Origin: Candidatus Woesearchaeota archaeon
GTDB taxonomy: Archaea > Nanobdellota > Nanobdellia > Woesearchaeales > DSVV01
DNA: 8,740 nucleotides
Reading direction: 5' to 3'
NCBI GenBank assembly: GCA_016215305.1
Contig: JACRKI010000143.1
Coordinates: forward strand, 1-8,740
The notes beneath the pieces are model-generated. The model was not told the origin of the DNA. It did no database searches and was given only the letters and a program-made list of their open reading frames with translations. Positions within the stretch are counted from its first letter, which is position 1. Each line of letters opens with the position of its first letter. Shown piece by piece: positions 1-5,062 of this stretch. Both the position numbers and the translations under genes were made by a program.

Positions 1-437
1 AATGTCTTACTAGCGATGTTTTTGCTTCACAGCGCTGTGATTGCGGCGATCAACTGGCAACTGCGCTTGAACTTATTGAAAAAGAAGGCAATGGAATTCT
101 TTTATATCTCCGTCAGGAAGGAAGAGGGATTGGGCTTCTTTCGAAGCTTCAAGCGTATCATCTTCAGGAAAAAGGATTTGACACTGTAGAAGCAAACGAA
201 ATGCTGGGGTATCCTGCAGACAGCCGCGATTACGCAGTCGCAGCGTCTATCTTGTGCGATTTGGAAATTGCCTCTATTCGACTTTTGACAAATAATCCGA
301 AAAAAATCAATGCATTGTCTCATGCAGGAATTGTCATTCGTGAACGCATTCCATTGGAACTCCCCAGTGGTCCGCATAACAAGCTTTATATGCAAACAAA
401 AAAAGAAAAGCTAGGACATCTTTTTGATCATGTCTAA
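1..437 (+). CDS. ribA: GTP cyclohydrolase II, C-terminal part (5' end outside window)
   Basis: Converts GTP to 2,5-diamino-6-ribosylamino-4-pyrimidinone 5'-phosphate, formate and pyrophosphate, the first committed step of bacterial-type riboflavin synthesis, in the cytoplasm. The reading frame is open from base 3 and gives 144 residues before TAA at 435-437. The first visible residue is a Cys, followed by Cys at visible residues 12 and 14; this spacing matches the zinc ligands Cys54, Cys65 and Cys67 of E. coli RibA. The LRQEGRGIGL motif is at 36-45, Tyr52 aligns with catalytic Tyr105, and Arg75 in GYPADSRDY aligns with Arg128. LLTNNPKK and the LGHL tail are also family-typical. The visible length nearly equals E. 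coli residues 54-196, so the C-terminus is complete. A fused N-terminal RibB domain cannot be excluded because the start is missing. ribD follows after 5 bases, so the two are almost certainly co-transcribed. Confidence 0.95.
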   Translation, partial: CLTSDVFASQRCDCGDQLATALELIEKEGNGILLYLRQEGRGIGLLSKLQAYHLQEKGFDTVEANEMLGYPADSRDYAVAASILCDLEIASIRLLTNNPKKINALSHAGIVIRERIPLELPSGPHNKLYMQTKKEKLGHLFDHV

Positions 438-442
438 AAAAA

Positions 443-1585
443 ATGAAACCAAAAAAACAATCCGTGAAACAGAAAAAAAATATTCTTCCTTCAGATCAGG
501 ACCTTGTAGATGATCTCTATATGCGCCGCGCGCTTGCTCTCGCGGAACAAGCGTATCCTGCGCCGAATCCGCAAGTCGGCGCTGTGCTTGTCAAACAAGG
601 AAAAATTATTGGAGAAGGGTATCACGCTGCATCAGGCCAGCCGCACGCGGAAATCCTTGCGCTGCAGGACGCTGAAAGAAAAAATATTCTTCCTGATGGT
701 GGAACACTTTATGTGACCTTAGAACCCTGTTCTCATTTTGGCAAAACCCCCCCATGTGTTGACTCTATTGTTGTCGCAGGAGTCAAGGAAGTTGTCATCG
801 GCTGTGTTGATCAGCATGATGTTGTTCATGGCAGCGGCGTGACTTCCCTTGTTCAAGCGGGAATTTCTGTTCGCGTTGGTGTTTGCGGAAAAGAATGCAG
901 CGCACTCTACAAAAACTTTTTTCACTTGATGAATACAAAACGGCCTTTTGTGACATTAAAATCCGCATTTACGTTAGATGGGAAAATTTCTTCTGCAAAA
1001 GGCAGGCAGGCAACTATTTCCTCTGAAGATTCCAGAATGCTTGTCCAGCATTTGCGCAAGGATCATGATGCAGTTCTTGTCGGCATTGGAACAATTCTTG
1101 CAGACGATCCGCAGCTGAATTGCCGCATTCCCTGCGGAAAACAGCCTGCTTCTCTTATCATTGACAGCAGACTTCGCATTCCGCTTCACGCAAATGTTTT
1201 CAAGAACAAGTCGGTTATTATTGCAACAACCTCACGCTGCGATAAAAAGAAAAAAGAACTTTTAGAAAAAAAAGGAGTGCGCGTTGTTGTGAACTCCGGC
1301 TCTTCTGTTGACATTCCTTTGCTTTTGCGAAAACTTCCAGATCTCGGCATTATGTCTGTCTTGGTTGAAGGAGGTTCTGAAGTGAACGCGTCATTCCTTG
1401 CAGCGAATGTCGTGGATCATCTCTGTTTTTTTATCGCTCCAACAATCTTTGGAACTGGTGTTCCTGTGTTTGATTTTCAAGCAATCGGGAAACAGATTCC
1501 TCCTGTGTCTTTGAAGAATGTTTCCTATCGGCAGATTGGAGTGGATATTCTGGTGGAAGCGGATCTTTTTCAAAAAAATATATAA
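443..1585 (+). CDS. ribD: Bifunctional riboflavin biosynthesis deaminase/reductase RibD
   Basis: Catalyses the second and third steps of bacterial-type riboflavin synthesis: deamination of the pyrimidinone ring, then NADPH-dependent reduction of the ribosyl side chain. The 380 residues hold two domains. The cytidine-deaminase-like domain (about 26-150) has the zinc signature H68-A-E70 and PC96...PPC105. The reductase domain (about 167-375) shows VGIGTILADDPQLNCR at 213-228 and an LVEGGSEV loop near the C-terminus. Homology to RibD begins at YMRRAL (residue 26), so the first 25 or so residues form a lysine-rich extension. An ATG at 521 would remove it, but neither start has a visible Shine-Dalgarno site. 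ATG 443 is chosen because it lies 5 bases after the ribA stop, where translational coupling is likely. Archaea usually use separate reductase and deaminase enzymes in the opposite order, so this fused form suggests transfer from bacteria (inference). Confidence 0.95.
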   Translation: MKPKKQSVKQKKNILPSDQDLVDDLYMRRALALAEQAYPAPNPQVGAVLVKQGKIIGEGYHAASGQPHAEILALQDAERKNILPDGGTLYVTLEPCSHFGKTPPCVDSIVVAGVKEVVIGCVDQHDVVHGSGVTSLVQAGISVRVGVCGKECSALYKNFFHLMNTKRPFVTLKSAFTLDGKISSAKGRQATISSEDSRMLVQHLRKDHDAVLVGIGTILADDPQLNCRIPCGKQPASLIIDSRLRIPLHANVFKNKSVIIATTSRCDKKKKELLEKKGVRVVVNSGSSVDIPLLLRKLPDLGIMSVLVEGGSEVNASFLAANVVDHLCFFIAPTIFGTGVPVFDFQAIGKQIPPVSLKNVSYRQIGVDILVEADLFQKNI

Positions 1586-1587
1586 AT
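1579..1587 (+). promoter_or_regulatory. Probable TATA box of rpoK
   Basis: TATATAAAT overlaps the ribD stop codon. A start site about 25 bases downstream (near 1608) would leave a leader of about 50 bases before the rpoK ATG, which fits a gene with a Shine-Dalgarno site. The start site is inferred, and read-through from ribD is also possible. Confidence 0.5.
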
Positions 1588-1644
1588 GAATTGCTGTTTT
1601 TCAGTCATAATTATCTTTATTTGCAGTTATTAATACTATTTTTT

Positions 1645-1649
1645 GGAGG
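1645..1649 (+). promoter_or_regulatory. Ribosome-binding site of rpoK
   Basis: GGAGG lies 8 bases before ATG 1658. It decides the start: an in-frame TTG at 1643 overlaps this site and would add five residues, so it is not the likely start. Confidence 0.85.
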
Positions 1650-1657
1650 AACAAAGG

Positions 1658-1861
1658 ATGAAATACACACGATTCGAAAAAGCACGACTCATTGGCGCGC
1701 GAGCATTGCAGATTGCACAGGGTGCGCCATTTATGATTGATCTTTCTTCAAAAGATTTGGAAGCAATTCGCTTTAATCCTATTGAGATCGCAAAGCTTGA
1801 ATATGAAAAAGGACTCATTCCCATGGATGTGAAGCGTTCTGCTCCTGTTTTGAAAAAGTAA
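1658..1861 (+). CDS. rpoK: DNA-directed RNA polymerase subunit K (Rpo6, RPB6/omega family)
   Basis: Small assembly subunit of archaeal RNA polymerase, equivalent to eukaryotic RPB6 and bacterial omega; it helps fold and hold the largest subunit. The 67-residue product carries the family core near the N-terminus, TRFEKARLIGARALQIAQG (residues 4-22), followed by GAPFMID, and the second conserved block NPIEIAKLEYEKG with IPMDVKR near the C-terminus. This pattern is the archaeal RpoK type and is the strongest evidence that the window is archaeal. Length is normal for the compact archaeal form, which lacks the acidic N-terminal tail of eukaryotic RPB6. The start is set by GGAGG eight bases upstream. 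The gene sits 72 bases after ribD and 79 bases before sepF, on the same strand. Confidence 0.95.
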   Translation: MKYTRFEKARLIGARALQIAQGAPFMIDLSSKDLEAIRFNPIEIAKLEYEKGLIPMDVKRSAPVLKK

Positions 1862-1888
1862 TTATTTTATTTTTCTCTTCTCTTTTGC
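1862..1888 (+). terminator. T-rich terminator after rpoK
   Basis: The 25 or so bases after the rpoK stop are almost all pyrimidine with T-runs, without a hairpin. This matches archaeal T-tract termination and is followed by a new promoter for sepF. Confidence 0.5.
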
Positions 1889-1910
1889 AAAGTTCTCCAA
1901 AACCAATACC

Positions 1911-1919
1911 TTTTTAATT
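1911..1919 (+). promoter_or_regulatory. Probable TATA box of sepF (leaderless)
   Basis: TTTTTAATT is centred about 26 bases before the sepF ATG at 1941, with no Shine-Dalgarno site between them. The distance predicts that transcription starts at or next to the ATG. Confidence 0.5.
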
Positions 1920-1940
1920 TCTAAAATATCTCTTATTTTT

Positions 1941-2360
1941 ATGCCAAACGTCATTACCAAATTTCTGGACAAAATCACTGGAGTAGAAGAAGAATCTTCT
2001 TCATCCTATGCTGACGAAGAATACGTTACTGTTGATCTCAACGAACAGCAAATGAAACAACTGGAAACAGTGAAGACAGGTGCACAGATTACTGTCAAAG
2101 TTCATAAACTGAAAGCAGACAGCGAATATCAAACCGTGCTTGACTTTGTCCGCAACAACAACATTGTCATTCTGGACATTTCTCTTCTGAAAGCAAGCGA
2201 TTTTACCGGCTTGAAAATGCTCAGCGGCAAATTGAAGCAAAAATGCGCAGAAATGGGCTGGGGGCTTGGCGCATTAAGCAATGATCTTCTCATGGTCACG
2301 CCAACCTCTGTCAAATTTGAAAAAAAGAAGCAGGAAGAAGCGCTTGTGGAAAAGATGTAG
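1941..2360 (+). CDS. sepF: SepF-like cell division protein (FtsZ membrane anchor)
   Basis: SepF tethers FtsZ to the membrane; in FtsZ-containing archaea that lack FtsA it is the main Z-ring anchor. The 139-residue product shows the expected layout. Residues 1-14 (MPNVITKFLDKITG) form a short amphipathic helix suited to membrane binding. An acidic, serine-rich linker covers 15-27, and an alpha/beta SepF core runs from about 45 to 130. In the core, NNNIVILDISLL is the central strand, and NDLLMVTPTSVKFE is the terminal strand pair; archaeal SepF ends with the same LxVTPxxV pattern. A charged tail, KKKQEEALVEKM, follows. The start rests on the amphipathic helix and the TATA box about 26 bases upstream. 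The stop codon directly abuts that of corA on the other strand. No ftsZ is in the window. Assigned from motif pattern, without an alignment. Confidence 0.8.
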   Translation: MPNVITKFLDKITGVEEESSSSYADEEYVTVDLNEQQMKQLETVKTGAQITVKVHKLKADSEYQTVLDFVRNNNIVILDISLLKASDFTGLKMLSGKLKQKCAEMGWGLGALSNDLLMVTPTSVKFEKKKQEEALVEKM

Positions 2361-3314
2361 TCAAAACCATTCTTTCTTTCTAAAATACCACATCATCGCA
2401 GCAGTAGAAACAATCATCACAATCCATGCAACAGGATAACTCCACTCCCAGTTTAATTCAGGCATGTATTTGAAATTCATGCCATAAATCGTTGCGACAA
2501 TAGTTGCTGGCATGGAAACAGTGGTAATAATGGTCAGCACTTTGATGATCTCATTCATTTTGTTGCTCACGACAATCGTATGCGTTTCGACGATGTTTGA
2601 AACAATTTCTCTCTGGATTTCAATAAAATCGCTGACTCGAATGACTTTATCATAGACATCACGATAATATACTTCAGATCTTGGGGAGAGGAATGGAACA
2701 CTTCTTTTTGCAAGCGCACCAAGCACTTCCCGATGATTTGTGGTGTGCCGCTTCAAATCCATAATATGCTGCTTAAATTTGAAAAGTCTACTCAAGAGGT
2801 GCGCGTCCGCTTTTTTGAAAATCTTTGATTCAATAATGTCAATCTCTTCATCCAATTTTTCAATCGCATCAAAAAAAGATTCAATAAGACGATCGACAAT
2901 ATATTGCATGATAAACTCAGGACCTTTGTTTAGGAGTGCTTGAATTGTTTTAGTGTCATTTTGAAGATGTAGGATTCCTTCTACGTCATTGAGATGATTG
3001 GTAATTATGAAATTCTGTCCGACAATAAAATCCACTTCCTGTATTTTAGGTTCTCCTTTATGCATCACGATACCATACACAATCACAAGAATATAATTAT
3101 CAAATGTTTCAATCTTGATCCGCGTTTCTTTCTTCAGACAATCATCAACAGTGAGCGCATGGATGCGGAAAATGTCTTTAATCGCAAGAAAATCTTCTTT
3201 GCTTTCATGAATATCAATCCATATGCACTCCTCTTTTTTTGGCAGTTTTGTAAGCGGTATCTTCAGCTCGTTGAAATCATTCTTTTTTTTGTTGAGGAGA
3301 TAGAGCTTTGCCAT
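2361..3314 (-). CDS. corA: CorA-type Mg2+/Co2+ transporter
   Basis: CorA forms a pentameric inner-membrane channel for Mg2+ (also Co2+ or Ni2+). From the ATG at 3312-3314 the product has 317 residues. The soluble N-terminal domain spans about 1-240 and is rich in charged helices. Two membrane segments follow, about 258-277 and 293-311. The signature YGMNF (277-281) ends the first one and is followed by MPELNW, and the protein ends in the basic tail RKKEWF, as in many CorA proteins. The frame stays open 39 codons further upstream, but that stretch is the inverted-repeat block and shows no CorA homology. A TATA box 31 bases before 3314 supports the shorter start. The gene converges with sepF without any spacer and diverges from the endonuclease IV-like gene. 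Confidence 0.93.
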   Translation of the reverse strand: MAKLYLLNKKKNDFNELKIPLTKLPKKEECIWIDIHESKEDFLAIKDIFRIHALTVDDCLKKETRIKIETFDNYILVIVYGIVMHKGEPKIQEVDFIVGQNFIITNHLNDVEGILHLQNDTKTIQALLNKGPEFIMQYIVDRLIESFFDAIEKLDEEIDIIESKIFKKADAHLLSRLFKFKQHIMDLKRHTTNHREVLGALAKRSVPFLSPRSEVYYRDVYDKVIRVSDFIEIQREIVSNIVETHTIVVSNKMNEIIKVLTIITTVSMPATIVATIYGMNFKYMPELNWEWSYPVAWIVMIVSTAAMMWYFRKKEWF

Positions 3315-3340
3315 GATTGTTTGATTTCTTGTGAAAGAGG

Positions 3341-3348
3341 TATTTATA
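3341..3348 (-). promoter_or_regulatory. TATA box of corA (near leaderless)
   Basis: On the minus strand this reads TATAAATA, centred about 31 bases before the corA ATG at 3314. This predicts a leader of only a few bases and supports the MAKLYLL start. The first inverted-repeat unit begins 6 bases upstream, where the BRE would be. Confidence 0.65.
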
Positions 3349-3353
3349 CATTT

Positions 3354-3420
3354 CGAAATACCACTGGTGTTTTCACCAGTGGACAAAGTCCACAATTGAA
3401 TTTCGACATGTGGTATTTCG
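3354..3420 (+). repeat. Nested inverted-repeat unit 1 (three-stem fold)
   Basis: An 11-base perfect inverted repeat (3354-3364 with 3410-3420) encloses two hairpins placed back to back: TGGTG/CACCA (3365-3369 with 3374-3378, loop TTTT) and GTGGAC/GTCCAC (3379-3384 with 3388-3393, loop AAA). No unpaired base separates the outer stem, the first hairpin and the second hairpin. Alternatively, CCACTGGTG (3361-3369) and CACCAGTGG (3374-3382) form a longer 9-bp hairpin that would break both neighbours. The function is unknown: a structured RNA, a cruciform-type DNA repeat or an operator are all possible. Confidence 0.8.
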
Positions 3421-3425
3421 TAATG

Positions 3426-3516
3426 CGTCAAGAACCACTGGTCTCTCGATTTAGGAAGGACACTTTCGTGTCATGCCACCAGTTTTTGACCGGTGGTTCT
3501 TGACGGGTTTGTTTTT
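3426..3516 (+). repeat. Inverted-repeat unit 2 with 18-bp stem and T-run
   Basis: Arms 3426-3443 and 3488-3505 pair over 18 bases, with one T-G pair read on the plus strand. They enclose a small hairpin GACAC-TTTC-GTGTC (3459-3472). A GTTTTTC tract (3511-3517) follows, so as plus-strand RNA this looks like a stem plus T-run terminator. The T-G wobble pairs only on the plus strand; on the minus strand it is an A-C mismatch, which slightly favours plus-strand transcription. The core ACCACTGGT is shared with unit 1. Confidence 0.75.
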
Positions 3517-3528
3517 CTTAACAAAACT

Positions 3529-3536
3529 ATATAAAC
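3529..3536 (+). promoter_or_regulatory. TATA box of the endonuclease IV-like gene (leaderless)
   Basis: TATATAAA is centred about 26 bases before ATG 3558. No Shine-Dalgarno site is present, so a leaderless transcript is expected. The spacing also supports the chosen start codon. Confidence 0.7.
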
Positions 3537-3557
3537 ATTAATCTCCTCAAATATTTC

Positions 3558-4394
3558 ATGAACACCCTTCTCTTCGGAACAAGCGGAATTCCCATCAGCA
3601 CGCCGGATAAATGCCGCTCCACACAAACAGGCATTCAACAGGTCAATAAACTTGGTCTCGACGCAATGGAATTAGAGTTTGTGCAGTCTGTCAACATTAA
3701 AATTGATAAAGCGCCAGCAGTGAAAAAAACTGCAGAAGAAAACAACGTCGCGCTCACCTGTCACGGTCAATATTTTATCAATCTCGCTGCATTTGAACAG
3801 CACAAAATAAAAGCAAGCATCCAGCGCATTCTCAACGCCGCAACTGTCGCGGACGCATGCGGCAGTTATAGCATGACCTTCCATCCTGCGTTTTATCAAA
3901 AACAAGATCCGCAAAAAGTTTATGGCACTGTTAAAAAACACATGAAAGACGTGATGCGGCAAGTTAAAGATTCTGGTCTTTCGATTTGGGTTCGACCTGA
4001 AACAACAGGCAAACCAACGCAATTTGGCGACTTGAAAGAATTGTGCAACCTCAGCGCGGAATTTGATCAAGTACTCCCCTGCATTGATTTCGCGCACTTG
4101 CACGCGCGCACCGGTGGAAACTTAAATACCAAAAACGAATTTCATGAAATGCTCTCTTTTTATGAAAAAACATTGGGAAAAACTGCATTGAAAAATATGC
4201 ACATTCATCTTGCGGGAATTAATTATTCTGATAAGGGTGAACGAAATCATCTTCCCCTGCAGGAATCTGACATGAATTACAAAGATCTTTTGAAAACACT
4301 GCATGAATTTGGCTGTGCAGGTGTCCTCATCTGTGAAAGTCCAAACATCGAGAAAGACGCGCTTTTACTCAAGAAGTATTATCAATCACTTTAG
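3558..4394 (+). CDS. Endonuclease IV-like TIM-barrel protein (AP endonuclease 2 family)
   Basis: Endonuclease IV (Nfo) cuts DNA at abasic sites using a three-zinc centre inside a TIM barrel. The length, 278 residues, is close to E. coli Nfo (285). Several zinc ligands can be read at nearly the same positions: H69 in TCHGQYFINL, H109 in TFHPAF, E148 in VRPETTGK, D177 and H180 in CIDFAH, H217 in MHIHLAG, and E260 in ICESP. The D-R-H pair expected near 229-231 is replaced by GERNHLP (E228, N230, H231), so one zinc site is changed or shifted. The protein may be an active archaeal nuclease or a sugar-isomerase-like relative; the gene symbol is left empty for that reason. The start is fixed by the TATA box. 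DUF2203 follows 32 bases later on the same strand. Confidence 0.85.
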   Translation: MNTLLFGTSGIPISTPDKCRSTQTGIQQVNKLGLDAMELEFVQSVNIKIDKAPAVKKTAEENNVALTCHGQYFINLAAFEQHKIKASIQRILNAATVADACGSYSMTFHPAFYQKQDPQKVYGTVKKHMKDVMRQVKDSGLSIWVRPETTGKPTQFGDLKELCNLSAEFDQVLPCIDFAHLHARTGGNLNTKNEFHEMLSFYEKTLGKTALKNMHIHLAGINYSDKGERNHLPLQESDMNYKDLLKTLHEFGCAGVLICESPNIEKDALLLKKYYQSL

Positions 4395-4403
4395 AAATAA
4401 ATA
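4395..4403 (+). promoter_or_regulatory. Possible TATA box of the DUF2203 gene
   Basis: AAATAAATA directly after the preceding stop codon is centred 28 bases before ATG 4427, the usual distance for a leaderless archaeal gene. It is a weaker match than the TATA boxes of corA and its divergent neighbour. Confidence 0.45.
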
Positions 4404-4426
4404 CTTCTCGCCCGTCAATAAATAAT

Positions 4427-4897
4427 ATGTTTGAGGTGAAACACGTGAAACAAGAAAATCAGGAATTATCCCAGACACCAGTGCTTCATTTGCCAGAGCG
4501 AAAATATTTTACCTTGCAGGAAGCAGAAGCATTGCTCCCTCAAATTGAAGAGCACCTTCTCGAAGTTCTCAAAATCCGTGATGCACGGCGATTATTGCAA
4601 ACTATTGACATTCAATTTCCTGATCCCTTTGTCGCGCACGCAAAAGAAGTCCGCGCTCATAAAGAAATGCACCGCCTTTATTTCTTGGAATATCAGCATC
4701 TTGACGCGCTTGCAATTCTTGGCTGCTTTGTCAAGGATGCTGAAAAAGGATTAGTGGATTTCTACTCCAAAAAAGAAGGGAAAGATGTTTTTCTCTGCTG
4801 GAAATTTGGAGAATCCTGCGTTGAACATTGGCATGATATTGTTCGAGGATTTGAAACAAGAAGGAAAATTGATAAAACAGATGTGTTTTGCAAATGA
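4427..4897 (+). CDS. DUF2203 family protein
   Basis: A conserved protein family of unknown function found in bacteria and some archaea. The 156-residue product has the family landmarks: KYFTLQEAEALLPQIEE near residues 26-42, a long charged helical middle, then VKDAEKGLVDFYSKKEGKDVFLCW and GESCVEHWHDIVRGFETRR. The residues KGLVDFY, LCW, HWH and GF are the most characteristic. The family has no established enzymatic role. Two starts are possible. ATG 4427 is spaced correctly for a leaderless transcript. GTG 4445, codon 7, has a strong GAGGTGA site five bases upstream and would give 150 residues; the family core begins well after either. The gene may form a unit with the upstream endonuclease IV-like gene or use its own promoter. 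Confidence 0.85.
   Translation: MFEVKHVKQENQELSQTPVLHLPERKYFTLQEAEALLPQIEEHLLEVLKIRDARRLLQTIDIQFPDPFVAHAKEVRAHKEMHRLYFLEYQHLDALAILGCFVKDAEKGLVDFYSKKEGKDVFLCWKFGESCVEHWHDIVRGFETRRKIDKTDVFCK
4433..4439 (+). promoter_or_regulatory. Internal Shine-Dalgarno site before alternative GTG start
   Basis: GAGGTGA sits inside the first codons of the DUF2203 gene, five bases before an in-frame GTG at 4445. It could direct a second, shorter start on a longer transcript coming from the upstream gene. Confidence 0.5.
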
Positions 4898-4965
4898 ATA
4901 AAATGAGTGTTTTGATTCGTGCATTTTCTTTTGCTTAGGCGATTCTCAAGTAATGCGAATTCTGG

Positions 4966-4985
4966 TATTTTTTTCTTCTTTCTGT
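4966..4985 (+). terminator. T-rich terminator upstream of pepA
   Basis: A run of seven T within a T- and C-rich tract lies about 70 bases after the DUF2203 stop and before the pepA promoter. No hairpin precedes it, which fits archaeal termination. Confidence 0.45.
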
Positions 4986-5001
4986 ATTTCTCCGTGGTTA
5001 A

Positions 5002-5011
5002 CTTTAAATAC
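5002..5011 (+). promoter_or_regulatory. TATA box of pepA
   Basis: CTTTAAATAC is a good archaeal TATA match. A start near 5031-5033 would leave a leader of about 30 bases that contains the Shine-Dalgarno site. Confidence 0.65.
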
Positions 5012-5016
5012 AAGAA

Positions 5017-5054
5017 CCTCCTGTATTTTTTTGTTGAGAAGAGACATCAGGAGG
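5017..5054 (+). promoter_or_regulatory. Ribosome-binding site of pepA within a 7-bp inverted repeat
   Basis: GGAGG at 5050-5054 lies 8 bases before ATG 5063 and decides the start. CAGGAGG (5048-5054) is a perfect complement of CCTCCTG (5017-5023), with 24 bases between. In a transcript that began upstream, this pairing would mask the ribosome-binding site. From the predicted start near 5032 the left arm would not be transcribed, so a DNA-level site or chance are also possible. Confidence 0.7.
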
Positions 5055-5062
5055 AGAAATAT

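Noticed and set aside
3354..3420. tRNA, because of the three-stem shape
   Set aside because: There is no T-loop motif, no anticodon arm of the right size and no acceptor stem geometry.
3315..3431. Longer corA start adding 39 codons
   Set aside because: The added stretch is the inverted-repeat block, has no CorA homology, and the TATA box sits 31 bases before the shorter start.
2994..3503. 169-codon plus-strand open frame over the start of corA and the inverted repeats
   Set aside because: It is antisense to well-supported corA, runs through the palindromes and has no recognisable domain; the sequence looks like complement of coding DNA.
3354..3505. Insertion sequence ends
   Set aside because: No transposase or target duplication is visible, and the two units do not bracket any gene.
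4919..5062. Longer pepA start with a hydrophobic, membrane-like N-terminus
   Set aside because: The strong GGAGG before ATG 5063, the TATA box inside the extension and the fit to E. coli PepA length all favour the shorter, cytoplasmic form.
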